The notes beneath the pieces were generated by a model that searched no databases, was not told where the DNA came from, and saw nothing but the letters and a program-made list of their open reading frames with translations. The position numbers and the translations under genes are program-made. From the NCBI GenBank assembly GCA_012719335.1, contig JAAYAO010000124.1, positions 1-6,203 on the forward strand: a stretch of 6,203 nt of DNA, given 5' to 3'. This DNA comes from Propionibacterium sp. Its GTDB lineage: Bacteria; Actinomycetota; Actinomycetes; Propionibacteriales; Propionibacteriaceae. Below, in pieces: positions 1 through 6,076 of this stretch. Position 1 is the stretch's first letter. Every line of letters begins with the position of its first letter.

Positions 1-201
1 GACCGCCGGGTGAAGCAGGCGCTGCGCGCCGCCGCCGAAACCCGCGCGCCGCGGCATCTGCCGGTGGTGCCGCCCGGGATGGGGCCGCGGGTGCGGCTGT
101 TGACCCGGGGCGCCGAACAGCCCGATGCCGAGGAGATCGCCCGCAACCCGCGGGCCGCCTCCGCCCGGCTGCGGGCCGCCGAGAAGGTGGCCGAGGCATG
201 A
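1..201 (+). CDS. rsmH: RsmH, 16S rRNA m4C1402 methyltransferase (3' end only)
   Basis: This is the C-terminal 66 codons of RsmH (MraW), the SAM-dependent enzyme that methylates N4 of C1402 in 16S rRNA near the ribosomal P site. The frame is open from base 1, so the start and the SAM-binding core lie upstream of the window. The visible part begins DRRVKQALR, matching the family's conserved segment before the C-terminal strand. It ends with [15 protein letters not shown], close to the near-invariant RsmH ending (NPRxxSAxLRxAE). The stop TGA (199-201) overlaps the ATG of the next gene by 4 bp, so the two are probably translationally coupled. The position directly before ftsL is the standard dcw arrangement. 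The family assignment is secure from this ending plus context. Catalytic residues cannot be checked because they are outside the window. Confidence 0.93.
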   Translation, partial: DRRVKQALRAAAETRAPRHLPVVPPGMGPRVRLLTRGAEQPDAEEIARNPRAASARLRAAEKVAEA

Positions 202-941
202 GCGCGCTGCCGGTTCATTCCCCGTCCACGCGGTTCGCCACCCCGCGCCGGCATCTGCGGGCGGTCGCCGAACGCACCGCCCGGGTGTCGCGGCTGCCGT
301 TCCTGTTGGTGATGGCCTCGGTGCTCGGGGTCGGCCTGTTGGGGTTGGCCCTGCTGAACACCCAGTTGCAGAACCAGGCCTTCGAGATGCGGCAACTGCA
401 TCGCGAGCAGGCCCGGTTGGCCAACCAGGAGGCCTACCTGACCGCCCGGGTGGAGGAAGTGAGCTCGCCGGCCGGGCTGGCATCCCGGGCGTCGCAGTTG
501 GGGATGCGGCCGAACACCCACTCCACCTTCCTGGTGGTGCCCGATGGGGTGCTGGTCGGCGAACCGACCCCGGTTGCCGGCAACGAACTGCCCTCCTCGG
601 TGGTGAAGCCGCCGGCCCCGCCGCCGAGCCCCGCCGACCAGCAGGCCGCCGCGGAGCAGAAGGCCGAGGACGCCCGGACCCCGGCCGGCGCGGATGCCGA
701 GTCGGAGGAGGCCGCCGCCGAACGGGCTGCGGCGGAGAAGAAGGCGGCCGAGGAGAAGGCCGCTGCGGAGCGGGCGGCCGCGGAACAGCAGGCCGCTGAG
801 GAGGAAGCCGCCGCCGAGCAGGCCGCGGCCGAGGAAGCCGCGCAGCAGGAACCGACGCCGGAGGAGAAGGCGGAGGCACAGCGGCAACGCAACGAGGCCG
901 AGGCCGAACGGGCCCGCAAGGCAGCGACGGGGGAGGGCTGA
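198..941 (+). CDS. ftsL: FtsL-like divisome membrane protein with long Ala/Glu-rich C-terminal tail
   Basis: A 247-residue bitopic protein in the ftsL slot between rsmH and the septal PBP. FtsL proteins form a complex with FtsB/DivIC and FtsQ/DivIB and activate the FtsW-FtsI septal synthase. Seen here: an Arg-rich cytoplasmic N-terminus (1-33), one hydrophobic membrane segment (about 34-55), and an extracytoplasmic coiled-coil-like helix (about 56-90). A conserved-looking segment follows (94-117, including ASQLGMRPN and FLVVPDG), typical of actinobacterial FtsL/septum-initiator proteins. After that comes a Pro-rich linker (136-146, with PPAPPPSP), then about 100 residues dominated by Ala and Glu (148-247: by hand count 39 Ala, 27 acidic, 13 basic). 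Ordinary FtsL proteins end soon after the FLVVPDG-type segment, so the tail is an extension. The start is ATG 198, overlapping the rsmH stop, with AAGGTGG at 184-190 as a ribosome-binding site. The stop shares one base with the next ATG (TGATG). The family call rests on topology, motif and position, because FtsL diverges fast. Confidence 0.85.
   Translation: MSALPVHSPSTRFATPRRHLRAVAERTARVSRLPFLLVMASVLGVGLLGLALLNTQLQNQAFEMRQLHREQARLANQEAYLTARVEEVSSPAGLASRASQLGMRPNTHSTFLVVPDGVLVGEPTPVAGNELPSSVVKPPAPPPSPADQQAAAEQKAEDARTPAGADAESEEAAAERAAAEKKAAEEKAAAERAAAEQQAAEEEAAAEQAAAEEAAQQEPTPEEKAEAQRQRNEAEAERARKAATGEG
603..635 (+). other. Proline-rich linker in FtsL, with PPP
   Basis: These 11 codons encode FtsL residues 136-146, including PPAPPPSP. 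They separate the conserved FtsL ectodomain from the Ala/Glu-rich tail. A run of three prolines is the classical sequence at which ribosomes slow and elongation factor P assists. The linker probably acts as a stiff spacer; its function here is inferred. Confidence 0.6.
702..842 (+). repeat. Degenerate repeat encoding the Ala/Glu helix of the FtsL tail
   Basis: This stretch is built from imperfect copies of GCCGCCGAG/GCGGAG-type units, encoding blocks such as [16 protein letters not shown] (residues 169-215). The spacing of the Glu/Lys/Arg/Gln clusters is about 7-8 residues but irregular. There is no proline from 163 to 218, so a long helix (coiled coil or single alpha helix) is likely. Synonymous codons are mixed (GCC, GCG, GCT; GAG, GAA), so the DNA copies have diverged and selection seems to act on the protein. 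Such tracts commonly change length by slippage or recombination. Confidence 0.7.
932..936 (+). promoter_or_regulatory. Ribosome-binding site of ftsI/pbpB
   Basis: GGAGG lies 4 nt before ATG 941, inside the last codons of ftsL. It is a near-perfect Shine-Dalgarno sequence. It supports ATG 941 as the start of the PBP, and therefore the reality of its long Lys/Pro-rich N-terminus, rather than an internal start near the membrane segment. Confidence 0.75.
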
Positions 942-3061
942 TGAGCGACAAGGACGAACGCCGCGCCGGTCGACCCCCGGCCCGGAAACCGCGCGGCTCC
1001 GCCGGTGGCGCGAAGCCCAAGCCGAAACCCACGACCAAGCCCAAGGCCGAGCCGAAGGCCGGCAAGCCGAAGCCCCCGGCCGGCAAACCCGCGGCGGCCA
1101 AGGCGAAACCGAAGCCCAAGCCGAAGCCGACCCGCACGTCCAAGCCGGCGGCCGGGACGACCCGGGCCAAGCTGAAGGCGACCACGAAGCCGAGGAGCAC
1201 CGGCACCCCCCGTGCTGCGAGCACGTCCCGCGGGGGTAGCCGGCCGTCCGGAACCCGCCGGCCGGCGACCCCGCGGCGGGATGGCCGGCCGGTCGCCCGA
1301 CCGCGCAGCTACCGCGCCCCGACCCGGGTGCCGCTGGCCTCCTCCGGCATGCGGATGAAGGCGATGATGGTGACGATCGCCGTGCTGGTGTCACTGTTCG
1401 CCGGCCGCCTGGTGCAGGTGCAGGTCTTCGATACCGAGGCCTACGCCGCCTCGGCCTCCCGCCAGACCACCACGTCCATTCCATTGCTGCCCACCCGCGG
1501 CACGATCACCGACCGCAACGGCAACCTGCTGGCCGCCAGCGAACCGGCCGTCGCGGTGACCGCCGACCCGACCCTCACCAGGGAACGGGCCCGCGAGATC
1601 GCCGACATCCTGATCACCCACCTGGGTGGGGAACGCGCCGACTACCTGCCGGCGCTCACCAAACCCGACACCCGCTTCGTCTACGTCGCGAAGAAGGTGC
1701 CCGCCCACACCTACGACCAGATCTCCGCCGACCTGGTCGAGGCCGACATCTACGGCATCTTCCGCGAATCCGACCCCATCCGCACCTACCCGGCGGGCAC
1801 CGTCGCCGCCAACGTGATCGGCTTCACCGGTGGCGACGAGGGCCGCGGTCTGGCCGGCTTCGAGTTCGCCTACGACGAGCAACTGACCGGGCAGGCCGGC
1901 TCCGAGGTGTACGAATCGGCCCCCAACGGATCCCGCATCCCGCTCGGCGCCAACGTGATCACCCCCGCGGTCGACGGCACCAGCTACCAACTCACCATCG
2001 ACGCCGAACTGCAGTGGACCGCCGAACAGCGCCTCGCCGAGGCGGTGCGCGGGGCGAAGGCCGAATCCGGTTCGGTGGTGATGCTGGACGTGACCACCGG
2101 CGAGGTGCTCGCCCTGGCCAACTACCCGAGCTTCGACGCCACCGACCCGGGCAAGGCCGACACCGCGAACCTCGGCAACCGGGCGCTGACCGACCCGCTG
2201 GAACCGGGCTCGGTGCAGAAGGTGCTCACCTTCGCGGCCCTGGCCGATGCCGGCATGGCCACCCCGGACACCCGGGTGCAGGTGCCCGCCTCGGTCCGAT
2301 CGGCCGACCACCGGATCACCGACTCCTTCGCCCACGGCGACATCCAGCTCACCGCCCGCGGGGTGATCGCCAAGTCGTCCAATATCGGCACCGTGCTGAT
2401 GGCCCGGGAGATGCCCAGCGAACAACTCAGCCAGTACCTCTACGACTTCGGGCTGGGTGCCCCGACCGGTATCGAACTGCCCGGTGAGGCCGGCGGATCG
2501 GTACCCAAGGGCGACATGGCCTCCTACACCCACGACCAGATCGCCTTCGGCCAGGGCCTGTCACTGACCCCGCTGCAGAACGCCGCGGCGCTGGCCTCGG
2601 TGATCAACGGTGGGGTGTACCACAAGCCGACGATCGTGGCCTCGGGCACCGACGCGGAGGGCAACGCGGTGGAGATTCCCCGCACCGAACCCCGCCGGGT
2701 GATCTCCGAGGAGGCCTCCGAGATGGTGCGTGATGTGACGCAATCGGTGCTGGCCGAGGGTGGTACCGGGGTGCACCTGGAGTTGGAGAGCTACACCTCC
2801 GGCGGCAAGACCGCCACCGCGCAGCGGGTCGACCCCAGTTGTGGCTGCTACCGCGGCTACACCGCGTCCTGGATGCAGTACGCCCCGGCCGACGACCCCA
2901 AGGTGCTGGTGTTGGTCACCATCGACCGTCCGATTCAGGGCCGTTACGGCGGCACCCTGGCCGGCCCGGTCGCCAAGGACCTGCTCAACTACGCGCTGCC
3001 GCGGTTCTCGATCCCGCCCCAGGACGACCCGGCCCCGCCGGACGAGCCCCTCGACTGGTGA
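941..3061 (+). CDS. ftsI: Septal class B penicillin-binding protein (FtsI/PbpB, PBP3 type)
   Basis: This is the monofunctional DD-transpeptidase that cross-links septal peptidoglycan with FtsW. The 706 residues divide as follows. Residues 1-136 form a basic Lys/Pro- then Arg-rich cytoplasmic tail, and about 139-156 is the membrane anchor. The pedestal domain starts with the class B signature (TRGTITDRNGNLLA, 185-198) and includes RTYPAG (281-286) and GLAGFEFAYDEQL. The transpeptidase domain starts near TIDAELQ (352-358). Active-site motifs are SxxK = S424-V-Q-K427 (nucleophile S424), SxN = S479-S-N481, and K623-T-A625 where KTG is normal. The only two cysteines are C634 and C636, in CGC just after that motif. 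There are no PASTA repeats; the C-terminus is short and Pro/Asp-rich. The start ATG 941 has a strong ribosome-binding site and shares one base with the ftsL stop. The position between ftsL and murE identifies it as the division PBP rather than an elongation PBP. It acts extracytoplasmically at the septum and is a beta-lactam target. Confidence 0.96.
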   Translation: MSDKDERRAGRPPARKPRGSAGGAKPKPKPTTKPKAEPKAGKPKPPAGKPAAAKAKPKPKPKPTRTSKPAAGTTRAKLKATTKPRSTGTPRAASTSRGGSRPSGTRRPATPRRDGRPVARPRSYRAPTRVPLASSGMRMKAMMVTIAVLVSLFAGRLVQVQVFDTEAYAASASRQTTTSIPLLPTRGTITDRNGNLLAASEPAVAVTADPTLTRERAREIADILITHLGGERADYLPALTKPDTRFVYVAKKVPAHTYDQISADLVEADIYGIFRESDPIRTYPAGTVAANVIGFTGGDEGRGLAGFEFAYDEQLTGQAGSEVYESAPNGSRIPLGANVITPAVDGTSYQLTIDAELQWTAEQRLAEAVRGAKAESGSVVMLDVTTGEVLALANYPSFDATDPGKADTANLGNRALTDPLEPGSVQKVLTFAALADAGMATPDTRVQVPASVRSADHRITDSFAHGDIQLTARGVIAKSSNIGTVLMAREMPSEQLSQYLYDFGLGAPTGIELPGEAGGSVPKGDMASYTHDQIAFGQGLSLTPLQNAAALASVINGGVYHKPTIVASGTDAEGNAVEIPRTEPRRVISEEASEMVRDVTQSVLAEGGTGVHLELESYTSGGKTATAQRVDPSCGCYRGYTASWMQYAPADDPKVLVLVTIDRPIQGRYGGTLAGPVAKDLLNYALPRFSIPPQDDPAPPDEPLDW
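1013..1147 (+). repeat. Degenerate Lys-Pro hexanucleotide repeat in the PBP N-terminus
   Basis: Imperfect AAGCCC/AAGCCG/AAACCG units encode residues 25-69 of the PBP, a string of KP dipeptides (KPKPKP at 25-30 and KPKPKPKP at 56-63) mixed with Ala, Gly and Thr. The segment lies on the cytoplasmic side of the membrane anchor and should be disordered and strongly basic. Synonymous variation among units suggests that the amino-acid pattern is kept by selection, although slippage may have generated it. Confidence 0.75.
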
Positions 3062-3068
3062 CGTGCAG

Positions 3069-3074
3069 TACCGT
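3069..3074 (+). promoter_or_regulatory. Possible -10 element for leaderless murE transcription
   Basis: TACCGT fits the actinobacterial -10 pattern TANNNT. It ends exactly 6 nt before GTG 3081, where transcription would start on the first base of the murE start codon. It lies in the only non-overlapping junction of the window. No Shine-Dalgarno sequence is visible before GTG 3081 or GTG 3063, which fits a leaderless start. No convincing -35 is seen: the closest match, TCGACT at 3051-3056, leaves only a 12 bp spacer. A TANNNT match can occur by chance, so this is a candidate only. Confidence 0.35.
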
Positions 3075-3080
3075 CGCACT

Positions 3081-4592
3081 GTGTCCCACCCATCGCCTGC
3101 CGGCCCGCTTCGACCGCAGCACCGCCCCCGGGTCCCGTTGACCGACCTGGGGCTCGGTGCCGACGATCCGGTGACGGTGCACGGCATCAACCTCGATTCG
3201 CGTTTCGTCGGCCCCGGTGACCTGTACGTCGCGCTGCCCGGCACCCGCACCCACGGGGCCCGGTTCGCGGCCCAGGCCGTGGCCGCCGGGGCGGTGGCGG
3301 TGCTCACCGACGCGGACGGGGCGGCGCACCTCACCGATGTGGGGGTGCCGGTGCTGGTCGCCGACGACCCCCGGGCCACCATGGCGCGGGTCGCGGCCGA
3401 ATTGTTCGGCCGGCCCACCGAGCGGCTGAACCTGTTCGGGGTGACCGGCACCAACGGCAAGACCACCACCGTCGCGATTCTGGACGCCGCCCTGCGGGCC
3501 GCCGGCCGGCACGGCGCCACCATCGGCACGATGGGTTTCACCGTCGACGGCCGCCAGCTGGGCGGTCGGCGCACCACCGTCACCACGCCGGAATCGATCG
3601 ACCTGCAGGCCCTGTTCGCGGTGATGGCCGAGGACGGCGCCCAGGACGTCGCGATGGAGGTGTCCTCGCACGCCCTGGCCCTGCACCGGGTCGACCGGGT
3701 GCGCTTCGAGGTGGCCGGGTTCACCAACCTGGGCCGCGACCACCTCGACTTCCACCACACGATGGCCGAGTACGCCGCCGCGAAGGCCCGGCTGTTCACC
3801 CCCGACTTCACCGGCCGGGCGGTGATCACCATCGACGACGACGGGGGCACCGACCTGGCCGAGCGGGCCCGGGCCGCCGGCCTCACCGTCCACACCGCCT
3901 CCCTGCGCGACTCCCGGGCCGATTACCGGGCCGACGCCCGGGTGCTCACCGACGGCCGCTGGGAGCTGGTGGTGCACACCCCGACCGGCAGCCACACCTG
4001 CGAGTTGGCCCTGCCCGGCCGACACAACGTCGCCAACGCCCTGCTGGCCGCGGCGATGCTGGACGTCGCCGGCCGCGACCTGACCGCCTGCCTGCCCGGC
4101 CTGGCCCGGGTGCGGGTGCCCGGCCGGATGCAACGGGTCGACCTGCCCGAACCCGCCCCGGCGGTCTACGTCGATTTCGCGCACACCCCGCAGGCCGTCG
4201 GCGCCACCCTGGCGGCCTTCGCCGAACGACCGGGCCGGTTGATCACGGTGCTGGGCTGTGGGGGCGACCGCGACCGGGAGAAACGCGAACCGATGGGCCG
4301 GGTCGCCGCCGAACTGTCCGAGGTGGTCGTTGTCACCGATGACAACCCGCGCAGCGAACCACCCGAGTCGATCCGGGCTCGGGTGCTCGCCGGTGCGGCC
4401 GGGGGGTCGGCCCGGGTGATCGACGGCGGTGAACGAGCCGGCGCGATCCGCCGGGCCCTGGCGTTGGCCGAACCCGGCGACATCGTCGCGGTGCTCGGCA
4501 AGGGACACGAACAGGGACAGGAAATCGATGGTGAGATAGTGCCCTTCGACGACGTCGCCGAGGTGGCGACCGCCTGGCAGGAGCTCCGATGA
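3081..4592 (+). CDS. murE: MurE, UDP-MurNAc-tripeptide ligase (diaminopimelate-adding)
   Basis: This cytoplasmic ATP-dependent ligase adds the third stem residue to UDP-MurNAc-L-Ala-D-Glu. With GTG 3081 the product is 503 residues, a normal MurE length. Seen in order: the N-terminal UDP-binding motif LDSR (38-41) followed by VGPGDLYVALPG; the P-loop GTNGKTT (123-129); TTPE of the central domain; VSSHA (194-198); NLGRDHLDFH; and YAAAKARLF with K235, the likely carbamylated lysine. The C-terminal domain contains HNVANALLAA, the substrate-selecting DNPR (421-424), and GKGHE (473-477). Arg in DNPR is known to bind the free carboxylate of diaminopimelate, whereas Lys-adding enzymes lack it, so the product should be the DAP tripeptide (meso or LL not resolved). 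The start is uncertain: GTG 3063 is in frame (509 residues), and the frame stays open far into pbpB. GTG 3081 is preferred because of the preceding -10-like hexamer. The stop overlaps the murF ATG by 4 bp. Confidence 0.96.
   Translation: MSHPSPAGPLRPQHRPRVPLTDLGLGADDPVTVHGINLDSRFVGPGDLYVALPGTRTHGARFAAQAVAAGAVAVLTDADGAAHLTDVGVPVLVADDPRATMARVAAELFGRPTERLNLFGVTGTNGKTTTVAILDAALRAAGRHGATIGTMGFTVDGRQLGGRRTTVTTPESIDLQALFAVMAEDGAQDVAMEVSSHALALHRVDRVRFEVAGFTNLGRDHLDFHHTMAEYAAAKARLFTPDFTGRAVITIDDDGGTDLAERARAAGLTVHTASLRDSRADYRADARVLTDGRWELVVHTPTGSHTCELALPGRHNVANALLAAAMLDVAGRDLTACLPGLARVRVPGRMQRVDLPEPAPAVYVDFAHTPQAVGATLAAFAERPGRLITVLGCGGDRDREKREPMGRVAAELSEVVVVTDDNPRSEPPESIRARVLAGAAGGSARVIDGGERAGAIRRALALAEPGDIVAVLGKGHEQGQEIDGEIVPFDDVAEVATAWQELR
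4579..4583 (+). promoter_or_regulatory. Ribosome-binding site of murF
   Basis: AGGAG lies 5 nt before ATG 4589, within the last codons of murE. Together with the ATGA overlap it fixes the murF start and suggests coupled translation of the two ligases. Confidence 0.75.
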
Positions 4593-6076
4593 GGCCGATC
4601 AGTGTCGAGAAGGTGGCCGCGGCGACCGGTGCCGAACTGCACCTGGCCGCCGGCGCGCACGGCACCGACCCGGTCGGGCCCGATGTCTGCCGCGACTCGC
4701 GCGAGGTGACCCGCGGCGCCCTCTTCGTCGCCTTCCCCGGCGAGAAGGCGGACGGGCACGACTACGTACCGGTCGCCCACCGCGCCGGGGCCGCGGCGGT
4801 GCTCGGCCTGCGGGTGGTCGACCCGACGATCACCACCCTGGTGGTGGACGACCCGACCGCCGCCCTCGGCCGGCTGGCCCGGTTGATCGTCGACAACGCC
4901 CCCCGGCTCACCGTGGTCGGCATCACCGGATCGTCCGGCAAAACCTCGACCAAGGACCTGATGGCGCACGTCCTGGAATCGGTCGGGCCGACGGTCTCCC
5001 CGGTCGGATCGCAGAACAACGAACTCGGGGTGCCGCTCACCGCCACCCGGGTCGACGACGACACCCGCTTCCTGATCAGCGAAATGGGGGCCCGGGGTGC
5101 CGGCCACATCAGCTACCTGTGCGAACTCACCCCACCCCGGATCGGGGTGGTGCTGAACGTCGGCAGCGCCCACCTGGGCGAGTTCGGCTCGGTGGACGGC
5201 ATCGCCGGGGCCAAGGGGGAACTGATCGCCGCCCTGCCGCCGGACGGCTGGGCGGTGCTCAACCACGACGACCCCCGGGTGGCCGCGATGGCCGACCGGC
5301 GAGCCGACGGGGTTCGGCTGGCCTGGACGGCCGTGGGCGCCCGCCCCGGTGCGGTCGGCGACGACACCCCCGACCAGGCCGACCTGCGGGTCTGGGCCAC
5401 CGACCTCGACACCGAGGCCGACGGCAGCCACCGCTTCGAGTTGCACGTCGACGACGGCGACGGCACGCAGAGCCACCCGGTACACCTGCACCTGATCGGC
5501 CGCCATCAGGTGGCCAACGCGATGAGCGCGGCCGCGGTCGGCATCCTCGCCGGGCTGCCCCCGTCCGTGGTCGCCGCGGTGCTGGGCACCGCCCGGCCCC
5601 GATCCCGGTGGCGGATGGAGGTGCACACCAGCGGCGACGACGTGCTGATCCTCAACGACGCCTACAATGCCAACCCCGATTCGATGGCGGCCGCCCTCGA
5701 CAGCACCCACGAACTGGCCCGGCATCGTCCCGGAACCCGTGTGTGGGCTGTACTCGGGGACATGTTGGAACTCGGCGACGACACCGAGCGGGCACACGAG
5801 GAGGTCGGCCGGCAGGTTGCCCGGCTCGGTTTCCATCAACTGGTCGCGGTGGGGCAGAATGCCGATGCAATGTGTCGTGGTGCCCTGATGGCCGGCAAGG
5901 CCGAGGGGCTGGAAGCGATCGCCGACCCCGCCGACGTGGCCGGCTGGCTGACGCCCAGGATTCGTCCCGGTGACACGGTCGTGGTGAAGGCATCACGCGG
6001 CCTGGCACTGGAGCGGGTGGCCGAGGCGTTGGCGACCGAACCGGACACGCCGAGACCGAATGGGGGAGCCAGGTGA
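4589..6076 (+). CDS. murF: MurF, UDP-MurNAc-tripeptide--D-alanyl-D-alanine ligase
   Basis: This enzyme adds the D-Ala-D-Ala dipeptide in the last cytoplasmic ligation, giving UDP-MurNAc-pentapeptide, the substrate of the MraY encoded next. The 495 residues are slightly longer than typical, but all family blocks are present. These are the N-terminal DSREV (36-40) with ALFVAFPG, paralogous to the same block in MurE; the P-loop TGSSGKTSTK (113-122); the MurF-specific SQNNELGVPLT (141-151); EMGARGAGHI; and NVGSAHLGEFGS with AKGELI. The C-terminal domain contains HQVANAMSAA, the MurF signature NDAYNANPDSM (356-366), a GDMLELG block and KASRG (467-471). SQNNELG and NDAYNANP separate MurF clearly from MurE, MurD and MurC. 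The start is ATG 4589 with AGGAG upstream and a 4 bp overlap with murE. The stop TGA (6074-6076) overlaps the GTG of mraY. Nothing appears truncated or missing. Confidence 0.97.
   Translation: MRPISVEKVAAATGAELHLAAGAHGTDPVGPDVCRDSREVTRGALFVAFPGEKADGHDYVPVAHRAGAAAVLGLRVVDPTITTLVVDDPTAALGRLARLIVDNAPRLTVVGITGSSGKTSTKDLMAHVLESVGPTVSPVGSQNNELGVPLTATRVDDDTRFLISEMGARGAGHISYLCELTPPRIGVVLNVGSAHLGEFGSVDGIAGAKGELIAALPPDGWAVLNHDDPRVAAMADRRADGVRLAWTAVGARPGAVGDDTPDQADLRVWATDLDTEADGSHRFELHVDDGDGTQSHPVHLHLIGRHQVANAMSAAAVGILAGLPPSVVAAVLGTARPRSRWRMEVHTSGDDVLILNDAYNANPDSMAAALDSTHELARHRPGTRVWAVLGDMLELGDDTERAHEEVGRQVARLGFHQLVAVGQNADAMCRGALMAGKAEGLEAIADPADVAGWLTPRIRPGDTVVVKASRGLALERVAEALATEPDTPRPNGGAR
6062..6068 (+). 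promoter_or_regulatory. Ribosome-binding site of mraY
   Basis: GGGGGAG lies 4 nt before GTG 6073, inside the end of murF. It supports the use of the non-ATG start codon for mraY. Confidence 0.65.

Noticed and set aside
125..799. Plus-strand 224-codon frame overlapping rsmH and ftsL
   Set aside because: The product is a Gly/Arg/Pro-rich shadow. The ftsL frame has a membrane helix, coiled coil and conserved end, and fits both junctions.
1013..1147. Lys-Pro repeat considered as a CRISPR array or intergenic direct repeat
   Set aside because: Units are about 6 bp, imperfect and in frame with a coding sequence. There are no repeats of CRISPR length and no spacers.
694..1239. Plus-strand 181-codon Arg/Pro-rich frame across the ftsL-pbpB junction
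   Set aside because: It reads both repeat tracts out of frame. No ribosome-binding site or conserved motif was seen, and it conflicts with the GGAGG-ATG start of pbpB.
1391..2533. Long minus-strand open frame (380 codons) opposite pbpB
   Set aside because: It lies antisense to a clearly conserved PBP. Its product is Gly/Val/His-rich without recognisable motifs, as expected when GC-rich coding DNA is read in the opposite frame.
2760..3080. Upstream extension of murE to ATG 2760
   Set aside because: It would place about 107 extra residues over the conserved PBP end. The extension looks like Pro/Arg-rich shadow sequence, and the MurE family begins near residue 1 of the chosen start.
3062..3080. 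Terminator or attenuator between pbpB and murE
   Set aside because: Only 19 nt are available. The best pairing is CAGT with ACTG (4 bp) and there is no U-tract, so no terminator is supported.
3058..3141. GTG 3058 overlapping the pbpB stop (GTGA) as the start of the next gene
   Set aside because: The GTGA overlap looks like the other junctions, but this GTG is not in the murE frame and meets a stop after 27 codons.
2985..5839. Minus-strand open frames of 444-557 codons opposite pbpB, murE and murF (2561-3895, 2985-4508, 4166-5839)
   Set aside because: They overlap each other as well as conserved + strand genes, and their low-complexity GC-driven composition shows no domain. They are by-products of high GC with few stop codons.
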